This document shows, in pieces, positions 1 through 8,960 of a stretch of 64,000 nt of DNA. The translations under genes were made by a program, and so were the position numbers. A model generated the notes under the pieces. That model searched no databases and was not told the origin of the DNA. It saw only the letters and a list, made by a program, of their open reading frames with translations. Numbering within the stretch: the stretch's first letter is position 1; every line of letters starts with the position of its first letter. Source of the stretch: Paralcaligenes ureilyticus (GTDB lineage Bacteria; Pseudomonadota; Gammaproteobacteria; Burkholderiales; Burkholderiaceae_B); NCBI RefSeq assembly GCF_004346225.1, contig NZ_SMAJ01000014.1, forward strand, positions 55,637 through 119,636, given 5' to 3'.

Positions 1-546
1 GAGGGCATTCCGCCTGCCTCGCGCGGCACGCCGCAAATCGAGGTGACGTTCGATATCGACGCCAATGGCATTTTGCACGTGTCGGCCAAAGACAAGGGCA
101 CAGGCAAGGAAAACAAGATCACGATCAAGGCCAACTCCGGCTTGACCGACGCCGAGATCGAACGCATGGTGAAAGACGCCGAGGCCAACTCCGAGGAAGA
201 TCACCGTGTGGCCGAGCTTGCGCAGACGCGCAATCAGGCCGACGCGCTGGTGCACTCCACGCGCAAGTCGCTGGACGAATATGGTGACAAGCTTGACGCG
301 GCTGAGAAAGAGTCGATCGAAAACGCCATCAAGGAGCTTCAGGAAACCCTGAAGGACGGCGACAAGGCGGCCATAGACGCCAAGGTCGAGGCCTTGTCCA
401 CCGCTTCGCAGAAATTGGGCGAAAAGATGTACGCCGATATGCAGGCGCAGGCGGCGGCGCAGCAGGGTGCTGCGGGGGCGGCTGAGGCTCCTGCCGACGA
501 AAACGTGGTCGATGCCGACTTCAAAGAAGTCAAACGCGACCAATAA
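1..546 (+). CDS. dnaK: Chaperone DnaK, 3' part (5' end outside window)
   Basis: This is the C-terminal 181 residues of the Hsp70 chaperone, open from base 1. The visible part covers the end of the beta-sandwich substrate-binding domain ([19 protein letters not shown]), then the helical lid ([16 protein letters not shown] onward). It ends in an Ala/Gln-rich linker and the acidic tail [11 protein letters not shown], close to the usual EEVKDK-type ending. DnaK uses ATP to hold and release unfolded proteins in the cytoplasm with DnaJ and GrpE. dnaJ follows 105 bases downstream on the same strand, the standard arrangement. Only the start is missing; nothing suggests damage. Confidence 0.98.
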   Translation, partial: EGIPPASRGTPQIEVTFDIDANGILHVSAKDKGTGKENKITIKANSGLTDAEIERMVKDAEANSEEDHRVAELAQTRNQADALVHSTRKSLDEYGDKLDAAEKESIENAIKELQETLKDGDKAAIDAKVEALSTASQKLGEKMYADMQAQAAAQQGAAGAAEAPADENVVDADFKEVKRDQ

Positions 547-651
547 GGCCTAGGTATTAGCGGCCTCCAAGCCCGGTTTCTGGCGTTTTGCCGGAGATCG
601 GGCGTTCTTGTTCCAGTATAAAAATAGGCGCCTTGTACGCCTGCAATCGAC

Positions 652-1770
652 ATGGCAAAACGCGACTTTTACGAAATTCTGGGTGTGGCGAAAAACGCCT
701 CCGACGATGAGATTAAAAAGGCTTATCGCAAGCTGGCAATGAAGTTCCACCCGGACCGTAACCCGGATAGCAAGGGAGCGGAAGAGAAGTTCAAAGAGGC
801 CAAAGAGGCCTACGAGATGCTCTCTGACCCTGATAAGCGCAGCGCCTACGATCGTTTCGGCCATGCGGGCGTCGATTCCAACGCAGGGGCGGGCGGCATG
901 GGTGGAGCCGGCTTTGCCGATGCCTTTGGCGATATATTCGGCGAGATTTTTGGTGGTGCGGGCCGCCGCGGCGGCGGCCCGCAGATCTATCGGGGCGCCG
1001 ACCTTAAATACACACTGGATATCAGCCTGGAGCAGGCGGCCAGCGGCTTTGACACCGAGATTCGCGTACCCAGCTGGGAAACCTGCGACACCTGTCACGG
1101 CTCGGGCGCCAAGCCGGGCACGCATCCCAAGACCTGCCACACTTGCAACGGCAGCGGCGCAGTGCGCATGCAGCAGGGTTTTTTCAGCGTGCAGCAAACG
1201 TGTCCCACCTGCCACGGCACCGGCAAAGAAATTACCGACCCTTGCGGCGCATGCGATGGCGTGGGCCGCACGCGCAAGAACAAAACCCTGCAGGTCAAGA
1301 TCCCGGCCGGCATCGACGATGGCATGCGGATCCGCTCCTCGGGCAACGGCGAGCCGGGCGTCAATGGAGGCCCTTCGGGCGACCTTTATGTGGAAATCCA
1401 CTTAAAGCCGCACGGCATCTTCCAGCGCGACGGCGAGGATCTGCACTGCGAGCTGACGATTCCCTTTACCAGCGCAGCGCTGGGGGGAACGCTCGAGGTT
1501 CCCACCTTGGCGGGCAAGGGTGAAATCACCATTCCCGAAGGCACGCAAACAGGCAAGATCTTCCGCCTGCGCGGCAAAGGTATACGCGGCATACGGGCCA
1601 GCTATCCCGGCGATCTGTACTGCCATCTGTCGGTCGAAACCCCGGTGCGCCTCACCGAAGAGCAAAAGAAAATTTTGCGCCAGTTCGAGGCATCGTTGTC
1701 GCAAGGCGGAGAAAAACATTCCCCCCAGAGCGAATCCTGGACCGATCGCGTGAAGAATTTTTTTAGCTAG
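652..1770 (+). CDS. dnaJ: Chaperone DnaJ (Hsp40)
   Basis: Full-length 372-residue type I DnaJ, co-chaperone that delivers substrates to DnaK and stimulates its ATPase. The J-domain occupies residues 1-70 with HPD at 33-35. A Gly/Phe-rich linker follows to about 110. The zinc region has four CxxCxGxG repeats ([32 protein letters not shown]) from about residue 145. The C-terminal substrate-binding domain completes the protein. The spacer from dnaK is short, so the two are probably co-transcribed. A REP-like palindrome cluster begins at the stop codon. Confidence 0.98.
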   Translation: MAKRDFYEILGVAKNASDDEIKKAYRKLAMKFHPDRNPDSKGAEEKFKEAKEAYEMLSDPDKRSAYDRFGHAGVDSNAGAGGMGGAGFADAFGDIFGEIFGGAGRRGGGPQIYRGADLKYTLDISLEQAASGFDTEIRVPSWETCDTCHGSGAKPGTHPKTCHTCNGSGAVRMQQGFFSVQQTCPTCHGTGKEITDPCGACDGVGRTRKNKTLQVKIPAGIDDGMRIRSSGNGEPGVNGGPSGDLYVEIHLKPHGIFQRDGEDLHCELTIPFTSAALGGTLEVPTLAGKGEITIPEGTQTGKIFRLRGKGIRGIRASYPGDLYCHLSVETPVRLTEEQKKILRQFEASLSQGGEKHSPQSESWTDRVKNFFS

Positions 1771-1901
1771 CAGGGGGCGACCCTTGCGGTCGTCCGTCGT
1801 TGTTCGGTGGCTGTATCCCAAAAAACAAAATGGCACCCGCAAGGGGTGCCGCTACAAATACCTACCGGTCGCTAATGTAGCGGCACCCCTTGTGGGTGCC
1901 A
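1770..1901. repeat. REP-like arms: one degenerate, one inverted pair (BIME)
   Basis: A degenerate GGCGACC-type arm at 1770-1796 is followed by a leftward arm at 1831-1856 (loop GCAAG) and a rightward arm at 1876-1901 with stem GGCACCC/GGGTGCC around loop CTTGT. The pair is separated by a 19-base spacer containing ACCTACCGGTCGCTAA. It fills the space between the convergent dnaJ and M16 peptidase genes. Confidence 0.9.
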
Positions 1902-1921
1902 TTACCATCCCCAGCGCAAAA

Positions 1922-4669
1922 TCACTGCATCTTCGCCTCATCGCCCGCCACCGCAGTGCTGAAATCAGCTGGCTTTAACACGTCCCGCAAGGCCGCGTTC
2001 ACATCGTCGGCGGTCAGGCCGGCCAGCTTTTTATCCATTTGCGCCGACCATTCGAACGTACGATTCTGCTGCAGATAGCCGATCCATGTACGCGCCAGCA
2101 CGCCGTCCTGTGCTCGGGCCAGCTTGCGGTAATTCAGAAGGGCGTGGATGCCTTCTTGCACTTCTTTGGCGCTGAACCCGTCCTTCAGTGCGCGCGCCAA
2201 CTCTTCATGCACCGCTTTCTGCAGGCGTTGGCTGTTTTGCGGCGCTTGTATGGCGTAGATGGACCAGTCACCCGAGGGTTCGTAGGCCGACGCGTCCAAC
2301 ACGCTGCGGACGTCGTAGGACAACCCATCCTTGACCCGGACGCGGTTCCACAGGCGCGAGGTCTCCGACCCGCCCAGCAAATAGTTGGCCAGGTACAGAG
2401 CCGGGAAGCGCGGATCGGTATCCTGGACGTTGATTGGCAGAGTGGTCAGGAAAAACGCGTTGGCCTTGTCGGGGGTATTGATATTGAAGGTCTTGGCGTT
2501 TACCGCATGATAAGGATCCGGAACGCGGGTGTAGGCGGGAGCCTTTTTCCAGCCTTCGATACCCTTGGTCAATGCCGCCCTGGCCGCGTCCGCATCGAAG
2601 GCGCCAACCGCGGCGAATTCTATGTTTCCGGCACCGTAGAATTTTTGATGAAAGTCCAGTAAGTCCTGCCGTTTCAAGGCGGCAATACGGCTTAGCGACT
2701 CAGCAAATGTAGGGGTATAGCGGATGTCGTCGCCGGGCCAGGGATCGGTATGGCGTGTCAACGTGCGTGAGGCCAGGGCGCTGGGTTCGGACATCGCATT
2801 TTTAATGGAGGTGGCCATTTCCAGTTGATAATCGGCCACCTCTTTGGCCGGGAAGTCGGCATTGCGCACGATGTCCAGCACCAGTTCAATCAAGGCTGGA
2901 AGATGATCGCGGGTGGTCGACATACCGACAGCCACCGCGCCGCCCGCGCCATCGAAATTGACACTCGCCTGCAGCGCATCCAGCTTGTCCTGGATTTCCT
3001 GACGCGACAGTTTATCGGTGCCGCGATCCAGCAAGGCTGCAACGCCATTGGCGGCGGTGCGCCGGCCTTTCAGTTCATCGACATTGCCGAAGTGGATCAT
3101 CAATTTGGCCTGGACCCGATCGCCTCGCGTGGGCTTGGGCAAGAGGGCAAGCTTGATCGTGCCGTTGGGCAAAACCAGGGGCGTGCGCTGCGTGCTGTCA
3201 TTGATATGGGCGGGGCTTGGGTCGAAGGCAGCGGTCGCTTTAGGCGCTTCGCCGCCCTTGTAATCCTGGAACAAGGCGCTCAGGTCGATCTTTCCAGGAG
3301 TGGGTGCGCGTACGGGTTTGTCGGTGGGTATATACACACCGTTGGTGCGATTGCTGCGCACCAGATAGGCCTGGGTTTCCTGTTGGACCTGGGCGAGGGT
3401 TGTTTTCTCGACCTGATCCCGTTGCAGGAAGAACAGGCGCCAATCGCCATCGGCCGCCGCTTCTGAAAGCGCGCCCGCCATGCTTTGCGGATCGGCGTAC
3501 GTTTGTTGCCAATCGGTCAGCCATTTGCTGCGGATGCGATCCAGCTCGGCTTGTGTGAAAGGTTTTTTGGACAGCGACTCCAGCGTGTCGTTCAGTACCT
3601 GCAACGCCTTGGGCTGATCCATTCCCGGCTCCAGTTCCGCACCAAAAAGAGCATAGCCAGGTTGTTTCATGCTGGCGGCGAATGCAAAAACCCCCGTGCT
3701 TAATTTACTGTCGACCAAGGCATGGTAGAGCCGGCCGGAAGGCGTGTCGCCGAGGATGGCCACGCCCAGGTTGATGGGGGTGTAGTCCACGCTTGCTGCA
3801 GCCGGTATATGGTATAGGGCCGCAATCAAGGGGCTGCCGCCGGGGCGGCGCAGCGTGACTTCACGCTCCCCGTCCTGCACCGGCTCGACCGTATACTCGG
3901 CCGGCAGGCTTCGGGCGGGCTTGGGGATTTTGTCGAAGGCCTGGGCGATGGTTTGCAAGGTCGTCGCGGGATCGAACTTGCCCGAAACAATCAGCACTGC
4001 ATTATCGGGTTGGTAATACTCTTTGTAGAACGCCTTTAACTGTCCGACGTCGACGTTTTCTACGTCCGAGCGCGCGCCGATGGTGCTGTGGCCATAGTTG
4101 TGCCATTGATACGCAGTGGCCTGCATTTTCTGCATCAGAATTTGAAACGGATTATTTTCGCCGCTTTCCATTTCGTTGCGGACCACCGTCATTTCCGAAT
4201 CCAGATCGCTTTTGGCGATCAGTGAATTCACCATGGCGTCGGCCTGCCAGCCCAGGAACCATGAGAGCGTAGCGGGGTTGGCGGCAAAGCTGGCGAAAAA
4301 ATTGGTGCGGTCGCTGGAGGTGGACCCATTGGCTCGCAGCCCGCGTCTGGAAAATTCCGCCATGGCGTTATGCAGGGTAGGTGTGCCGCGAAACAGCATG
4401 TGCTCGAGCAGGTGCGCCATGCCCGTCTGGCCATAGTTTTCGTTGCGCGACCCCACCAGGTACGTCATGTTGACGGTCGTAGACGGTTTCGAATCGTCGG
4501 GCGCCAGTAAAACGCGCAGGCCGTTTTGCAAGGTGTATTCGGACACGCCTTCGACGGCGGGGCCTTGCGCGATGCCCGCCGGCAGTGTCAGTGCGTGGGC
4601 GGAAGTGGCCGCCAGGCCGCCGGCGAGAAGGGCACTCAGGCCAAGGGCTTTAATGGAACGTAGAAACAT
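1922..4669 (-). CDS. Secreted M16-family zinc metallopeptidase
   Basis: A 915-residue, double-length M16 (pitrilysin-type) peptidase. A Sec signal peptide is seen at residues 1-26 (hydrophobic core LGLSALLAGGLAAT, cleavage after SAHA), so it acts in the periplasm. The inverted zinc motif HLLEH lies at residues 86-90, with the downstream glutamate in VVRNEME near 166. The second half (from about 480) is the usual inactive M16 C-terminal half without HxxEH. It starts 18 bases after the VWA gene and is the last gene of the leftward moxR-GNAT-VWA-M16 cluster. The natural substrate is unknown; peptide clearance is an inference from the family. Confidence 0.93.
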   Translation of the reverse strand: MFLRSIKALGLSALLAGGLAATSAHALTLPAGIAQGPAVEGVSEYTLQNGLRVLLAPDDSKPSTTVNMTYLVGSRNENYGQTGMAHLLEHMLFRGTPTLHNAMAEFSRRGLRANGSTSSDRTNFFASFAANPATLSWFLGWQADAMVNSLIAKSDLDSEMTVVRNEMESGENNPFQILMQKMQATAYQWHNYGHSTIGARSDVENVDVGQLKAFYKEYYQPDNAVLIVSGKFDPATTLQTIAQAFDKIPKPARSLPAEYTVEPVQDGEREVTLRRPGGSPLIAALYHIPAAASVDYTPINLGVAILGDTPSGRLYHALVDSKLSTGVFAFAASMKQPGYALFGAELEPGMDQPKALQVLNDTLESLSKKPFTQAELDRIRSKWLTDWQQTYADPQSMAGALSEAAADGDWRLFFLQRDQVEKTTLAQVQQETQAYLVRSNRTNGVYIPTDKPVRAPTPGKIDLSALFQDYKGGEAPKATAAFDPSPAHINDSTQRTPLVLPNGTIKLALLPKPTRGDRVQAKLMIHFGNVDELKGRRTAANGVAALLDRGTDKLSRQEIQDKLDALQASVNFDGAGGAVAVGMSTTRDHLPALIELVLDIVRNADFPAKEVADYQLEMATSIKNAMSEPSALASRTLTRHTDPWPGDDIRYTPTFAESLSRIAALKRQDLLDFHQKFYGAGNIEFAAVGAFDADAARAALTKGIEGWKKAPAYTRVPDPYHAVNAKTFNINTPDKANAFFLTTLPINVQDTDPRFPALYLANYLLGGSETSRLWNRVRVKDGLSYDVRSVLDASAYEPSGDWSIYAIQAPQNSQRLQKAVHEELARALKDGFSAKEVQEGIHALLNYRKLARAQDGVLARTWIGYLQQNRTFEWSAQMDKKLAGLTADDVNAALRDVLKPADFSTAVAGDEAKMQ

Positions 4670-4687
4670 GCGTTTAGGTATCCGTGT

Positions 4688-5860
4688 TTATTTCGATAGA
4701 TGCTGCATGGCGCGTTCGAGTCCGCTGACGGTAACGCCGTACATGCGGTCGTGCATGATATTTTTGATCAGTGCGATCGATTGCCGGTACTGCCAGTAAC
4801 CTTCAGGTTCGGGATTGAGCCACACGGCCTTGGACCAGGTATCGAGCAGGCGCTGCAACCAGGCGGCGCCGGTTTCCTTGTTGTTGTGTTCGACCGAGCC
4901 CCCCGGGTGCAGAATTTCGTAGGGGCTCATGGTGGCGTCGCCCACAATGATCAGGCGCCAATCGTCATTATATCGGCGCAAAATATCCCACGTGTCAAAG
5001 CGCTCGCTATAACGCCGGCGGTTGTTTTGCCACAGCGACTCGTATGGGCAATTGTGGAAGTAGTACACCTCCAGGTGCCGGAATTCGCTGCGCGCGGCTG
5101 AAAACAATTCTTCAACGCGTGCAATGTGTTCATCCATGCTGCCGCCCACATCCAGCAGCATCAGCACTTTGACGGTGTTGTGGCGTTCGGGAACCATTTG
5201 CAGGTCGAGAAAGCCGGCGTTTTTTGCCGTTTTGAGAATGGTGTGGTCCAGGTCGAGCTCAAGTTCGGCGCCTTCGCGCGCAAAGTGGCGCAGCCGCCGC
5301 AGGGCCATTTTAAAATTGCGTATGCCAAGCTCTTGCTGGTCATCGTAGTCGCGGAACTCGCGCTTTTCCCATACTTTGACGGCGCTGTGGTTGCCGCCCG
5401 ACGGGCCGCCCACGCGTATGCCTTCCGGGTGGTAGCCGCCGTGTCCGAAGGGCGACGAGCCGCCCGTGCCTATCCATTTGCTGCCGCCGGCGTGGCGCTC
5501 CTTTTGTTCCTCCAGACGCTCTTTGAAAAGCTCCATCAGTTTGTCCCAGCCCAGCTTCTCGATGGCCGCCTTGTCTTCCGGGCTGAGATTTTTCTGGAAC
5601 TGCTTGATCAGCCAGTCCAGAGGGATTTCCTTATCGGCCGGAAACGCCGCTTCGACCTGCTTGTAGAAACTGGCGAAGGCCAGATCGTAGCGGTCGAACA
5701 GCGTCTCGTCCTTGACCAGGGTCATGCGCGCCAGTTGATAGAAATCATCCAGCGTGGGCGCCATGACATCGCTGCGCAATACCTCGAGCAGCGTCAGGTA
5801 TTCCTGCACTGACACCGGCAGCTTGTGGGCGCGCAGATGGTAGAAAAAATCAGTCAGCAT
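4688..5860 (-). CDS. VWA-domain protein (CoxE/YehP-like), partner of MoxR ATPase
   Basis: 390 residues with a C-terminal von Willebrand A fold. The MIDAS motif is DVGGS in LMLLDVGGSMDEH, near residue 245. The N-terminal 120 residues are helical and charged, and residues 125-165 form a Gly/Ser/His-rich linker. There is no signal peptide, so it is cytoplasmic. MoxR-type AAA ATPases with VWA partners act as chaperone or metal-centre-insertion modules in several bacteria; the target here is unknown. It overlaps the end of the GNAT gene by 11 bases and is followed by the M16 peptidase. Confidence 0.9.
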   Translation of the reverse strand: MLTDFFYHLRAHKLPVSVQEYLTLLEVLRSDVMAPTLDDFYQLARMTLVKDETLFDRYDLAFASFYKQVEAAFPADKEIPLDWLIKQFQKNLSPEDKAAIEKLGWDKLMELFKERLEEQKERHAGGSKWIGTGGSSPFGHGGYHPEGIRVGGPSGGNHSAVKVWEKREFRDYDDQQELGIRNFKMALRRLRHFAREGAELELDLDHTILKTAKNAGFLDLQMVPERHNTVKVLMLLDVGGSMDEHIARVEELFSAARSEFRHLEVYYFHNCPYESLWQNNRRRYSERFDTWDILRRYNDDWRLIIVGDATMSPYEILHPGGSVEHNNKETGAAWLQRLLDTWSKAVWLNPEPEGYWQYRQSIALIKNIMHDRMYGVTVSGLERAMQHLSK

Positions 5861-6470
5861 GGTGCCGGGTGAACTGGTATTCCAGTTGTTTTTCGATTTC
5901 AGGCCACTCGCCCACGCTCAGGCTATACATGACGGTATCGCGCACGGTGCCGTCGCGGCGCAAAGCGTGGTGGCGTAAAACACCGTCTTTGCGCGCGCCC
6001 AGCCGTTCGATGGCGCGCTGCGACGCGTGGTTGAAGTTGTCGGTGCGCCATCCCACCAGTTGTGCGCCCAGCGCGCCAAACGCATGGCGCAGCAACAAGA
6101 GCTTGCAAGCGGTGTTGACGTGGGTTCTTTGCCAACTGCGTGCGTACCAGGTGTAGCCGATTTCCAGCCGCGCCACGGCAGGAACGATGTCGTGATAGCG
6201 CGTGGTGCCAATGACTTTCTGGCTGCTTTCATCGACCACCGCAAAGGGCAGCATATGGCCCTCTTTGAACCCTTGCAGGGCGGCGCTGATGTACGCGGCG
6301 GCGGCGCCCGGTTCGGGCACCGATGTCACGCGTAGCTGCCAGAGCTTGCCGTCGGCGGCAGCGGCCTCCAGTTCGGGGGCATGAGCGGGCGCGAGCGGGA
6401 CCAGCCGCACGCCGTATCCTTGCAATGTAGCGGGGGCCGGAGCCTGTCGAAATCCTTGGTCCTGGTTCAT
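5850..6470 (-). CDS. GNAT-family N-acetyltransferase (RimJ/RimL-like)
   Basis: 206 residues, GNAT fold of the Acetyltransf_3 (RimJ/RimL) type. Features seen are a central Arg-rich acceptor/CoA region (YARSWQRTHVNTACKLLLL, near 130-150) and the family's late motif QLVGWRTDNFNHASQRAIERLGA. RimL-like enzymes acetylate protein N-termini or small amines using acetyl-CoA; the substrate here cannot be told. It sits between moxR (18 bases upstream) and the VWA gene (11-base overlap), so it is translationally coupled inside that operon, a less common insertion. Confidence 0.9.
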   Translation of the reverse strand: MNQDQGFRQAPAPATLQGYGVRLVPLAPAHAPELEAAAADGKLWQLRVTSVPEPGAAAAYISAALQGFKEGHMLPFAVVDESSQKVIGTTRYHDIVPAVARLEIGYTWYARSWQRTHVNTACKLLLLRHAFGALGAQLVGWRTDNFNHASQRAIERLGARKDGVLRHHALRRDGTVRDTVMYSLSVGEWPEIEKQLEYQFTRHHAD

Positions 6471-6488
6471 GGCGTCTCGTGGTGAAGG

Positions 6489-7361
6489 TTAGCGACGTTG
6501 CCCGGCACGGGTCATGGCCGCCAGGCGCTGCAAGAGGGAGATGTCCTGTTCATTTTTCAATAAGGCCCCTGCCATCAGGGGAAGGTCGGCTGCCGTACTG
6601 TTGATCTGGCTTGCACTGATGGATTCATTCATCAGCAGCCGCAGCCAATCCAGGAATTCGGACGTGGAGGGTTTTTTCTTCAGGCCCGGCGCGTCGCGCA
6701 AAGCAAAGAAGGTGGTCAGCGCTGCGCCCAGCACGTCCTGCTTGATGTTGGGGTAATGCACCGCCACGATCTGGCGCATGGTGTCCTGGTCGGGGAAGGT
6801 GATGTAATGGAAAAAGCAGCGCCGCAAGAAGGCGTCGGGCAAGTCTTTTTCGTTGTTGGACGTAATGATGATGAGCGGACGATGTTTGGCTCGTATGGTT
6901 TGCCGCGTCTCGTAGACGTAGAACTCCATGCGGTCGAGTTCCTGCAGCAGGTCGTTGGGGAATTCGATATCGGCCTTGTCGATTTCGTCGATCAGCACGA
7001 CCCCGGGCTCGTCGGCGTCGAAAGCGCGCCACAGCACGCCGCGGATAATGTAATGACCGATGTCGCGCACTTTTTCGTCGCCCAGTTGCGAATCGCGCAG
7101 CCGCGATACGGCGTCGTACTCGTACAGGCCTTGATGCGCCTTGGTGGTGGACTTGATATGCCATTGCAGCAAGGGGCGGTTCAGTGCCGCCGCAACTTCT
7201 TCGGCCAGCATTGTTTTGCCAGTGCCTGGTTCGCCTTTGATCAACAAGGGCCGCTGAAGTGTCAGCGCTGCGTTAACCGCCAGCTTCAGGTCATCGGTGG
7301 CGACATAGCGCTCGGTACCGGTGAAGCGTTCGGAAGAAAAAGCGGGGGAGGTCGAGCTCAT
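6489..7361 (-). CDS. MoxR-family AAA+ ATPase
   Basis: 290 residues. Walker A is GEPGTGKT near residues 43-50, Walker B is VVLIDEIDKAD near 120, and sensor-1 Asn is in IIITSNNEKDLPDAFLRRC, with the Arg-finger motif in the same stretch. This is the classic MoxR/AAA_5 layout. It probably uses ATP to remodel or mature a client protein together with the VWA protein two genes downstream. It is the first gene of the leftward operon. Its start faces the cytochrome c gene across a 141-base AT-rich divergent promoter region. Confidence 0.93.
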   Translation of the reverse strand: MSSTSPAFSSERFTGTERYVATDDLKLAVNAALTLQRPLLIKGEPGTGKTMLAEEVAAALNRPLLQWHIKSTTKAHQGLYEYDAVSRLRDSQLGDEKVRDIGHYIIRGVLWRAFDADEPGVVLIDEIDKADIEFPNDLLQELDRMEFYVYETRQTIRAKHRPLIIITSNNEKDLPDAFLRRCFFHYITFPDQDTMRQIVAVHYPNIKQDVLGAALTTFFALRDAPGLKKKPSTSEFLDWLRLLMNESISASQINSTAADLPLMAGALLKNEQDISLLQRLAAMTRAGQRR

Positions 7362-7502
7362 TTTGCGGTCCGTGTTTATAGGCAGCGAGACAATGCTGAC
7401 AGCAGTTTCTAGATAGGATCATACAATTATCGTACAATCCAACGGTTTACCCGTCTGTATTTTATTGACCGTTTTTTATTTACCGCTAAATCAAGAGCTA
7501 AC
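7362..7502. promoter_or_regulatory. Divergent promoter region, moxR and cytochrome c genes
   Basis: AT-rich 141-base spacer between divergent start codons. It holds two TACAAT hexamers (about 7422 and 7432) and several T-rich stretches suited to -10 and -35 boxes. I cannot assign exact transcription starts. Confidence 0.4.
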
Positions 7503-7859
7503 ATGAAGCTGCGAATTTCTATGACGCGTACGTTGTCTGCGCTAGCCGTAATGGCGTCCTGTGCAGTCGCTGGGCAGGCCTGGGCGGCCGATGCCGCACC
7601 GATAGTGGGCAACGCCAAGGCGGCCCTGGACAAAACCTCAATGTGTATAGGTTGCCACGGCATTCGCGACTATAAGGCCTCGTTCCCCGAGGTCTATCAC
7701 GTGCCGAAAATTGCCGGCCAGAATGCCGACTACATTGTCGCCGCCTTAAAAGAATACGCCAGCGGCGCGCGTACGTTCCCCACCATGGAAGCCATCGCCA
7801 GGAGCTTGTCGCCGCAAGACATGGCCGATCTGGCCGCACATTATTCCAGCTTTAAATAA
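7503..7859 (+). CDS. Periplasmic class I cytochrome c (c553/c4-like)
   Basis: 118 residues. A Sec signal peptide spans 1-29 (cleavage near AWAADAA). One haem-binding CxxCH is present as CIGCH near residue 48. A later Met (FPTMEAIARSL) can serve as the sixth haem ligand. It is a small periplasmic electron carrier that probably hands electrons to a terminal oxidase. It lies 12 bases before a second cytochrome c gene, so the two form a pair. Each carries one haem, like the two halves of a cytochrome c4 made as separate polypeptides; that comparison is inference. Confidence 0.92.
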   Translation: MKLRISMTRTLSALAVMASCAVAGQAWAADAAPIVGNAKAALDKTSMCIGCHGIRDYKASFPEVYHVPKIAGQNADYIVAALKEYASGARTFPTMEAIARSLSPQDMADLAAHYSSFK

Positions 7860-7871
7860 TCGAGGGCTCCC

Positions 7872-8234
7872 ATGAAAAATTTGTCTCTCGCCTTGGTGGG
7901 CGCACTCCTGTTATGTGCAGGCTCAATGGCTCAGGCCGCCGATCTGGCCGCAGGCCAGGCCGCGTTCGCAAAATTTAGCTGTGCGTCGTGCCACGGCGCC
8001 GATGCCAAAACACCGATCAGCCCTGCATATCCGATTCTGGCCGGCCAGCACCAAGATTACCTCAGCCATGCGCTGCACGCCTACAAGCGTGGGCAGGCCA
8101 ATGCGCCCGCCTCGTCCAATTTGCGTAAAAACGCCACTATGGGCGCCATGGCTGCGCAACTGACCGATGCCGACATCGCCAACATCACTGCCTGGCTAGC
8201 TACTCTGCCGTCGCCTTTGTCGGTTCAGCAATAG
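7872..8234 (+). CDS. Periplasmic class I cytochrome c (c4/c5-like)
   Basis: 120 residues. Signal peptide 1-22 (ALLLCAGSMAQA), haem motif CASCH near residue 37, and Met in the LRKNATMGAMAA segment as a likely axial ligand. The order of motifs (GxCxxCH, PxLAGQH, YL..L..Y..G) matches the cytochrome c4/c553 family. It is co-oriented with and 12 bases downstream of the first cytochrome c, so probably co-expressed. Role: periplasmic electron transfer. The electron partners are not in the window apart from the general respiratory genes. Confidence 0.92.
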   Translation: MKNLSLALVGALLLCAGSMAQAADLAAGQAAFAKFSCASCHGADAKTPISPAYPILAGQHQDYLSHALHAYKRGQANAPASSNLRKNATMGAMAAQLTDADIANITAWLATLPSPLSVQQ

Positions 8235-8246
8235 GTTTTGCGAAGG

Positions 8247-8316
8247 TGGCACCCACAAGGGGTGCCGCTACATGATTCGCGGGCACGCTTTGTAGCGGCA
8301 CCCCTTGTGGGTGCCA
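8247..8316. repeat. REP-like inverted pair (BIME)
   Basis: Leftward arm 8247-8272 and rightward arm 8291-8316, both of the GGCACCC/GGGTGCC stem type. The spacer is TGATTCGCGGGCACGCTT. It lies between the convergent cytochrome c and DUF1841 genes. A further GTAG-led GC palindrome, possibly a diverged arm, covers the DUF1841 stop codon near 8345-8360. Confidence 0.9.
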
Positions 8317-8356
8317 TAAATCCTGGCGCCGCAACACAATCCAGCGCAAGAGCGCG

Positions 8357-8785
8357 CTACCCCCGCGTAGCGCGCTGCCTGATCAATTCCAGATACGTGT
8401 CGCTGTCGAACGGCGTCCCCAGACGCTGCGCTTCCCACACCACCTGCCCCAGACTTTCCATGATTTCGTGGGCCGCCTCGTGCGCATCGCGCACAGCCTG
8501 CAATTGCTCCCAGGCCGCCTTGATGCCGGGCGGTTGATCTATGGATAATTGCTCGGCGATGGCCAGATGCATGGAGAGATGCAAAAACGGATTGGTCTTG
8601 CCTTGCTCGACGGTATAGTCCGCCCCTACCGCATTTTCACTTTCCAGATCGCCATGATATTCAGGATGCTGAACGATCACATCAATGGCCATGGCTTCCA
8701 GAGGGCTGATAAGCTCTGCATTGCGATGTTTGCGCCAGGCCTCGGTGAAAAACTGCCGCACCTGCTCGCGAGACGGATTGAACAT
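8357..8785 (-). CDS. DUF1841 family protein
   Basis: 142 residues beginning MFNPSREQVRQFFTEAW, the characteristic start of the DUF1841 family. I chose this Met (8785) over an upstream in-frame one at 8881 because conservation begins here. The protein is soluble, charged and lacks a signal peptide. DUF1841 is widespread in beta- and gammaproteobacteria and has no established function. The gene stands alone between a convergent cytochrome c pair and the divergent icd. Confidence 0.88.
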   Translation of the reverse strand: MFNPSREQVRQFFTEAWRKHRNAELISPLEAMAIDVIVQHPEYHGDLESENAVGADYTVEQGKTNPFLHLSMHLAIAEQLSIDQPPGIKAAWEQLQAVRDAHEAAHEIMESLGQVVWEAQRLGTPFDSDTYLELIRQRATRG

Positions 8786-8960
8786 GGGATGTGTATGCCT
8801 AAAAACGGGTATTTTAACTGGCCCGGGCAGGGTGTTCGCGACGCTTTGGCCGCTGTTTTTTACCAGAGCGGCTAAAATCACTCCCTATTTAGGCTAAACT
8901 ACTCTTATATAAGACTGATTTTTACCGAACCCCCCTCCCATCGGAGACATTGGAGCATTC

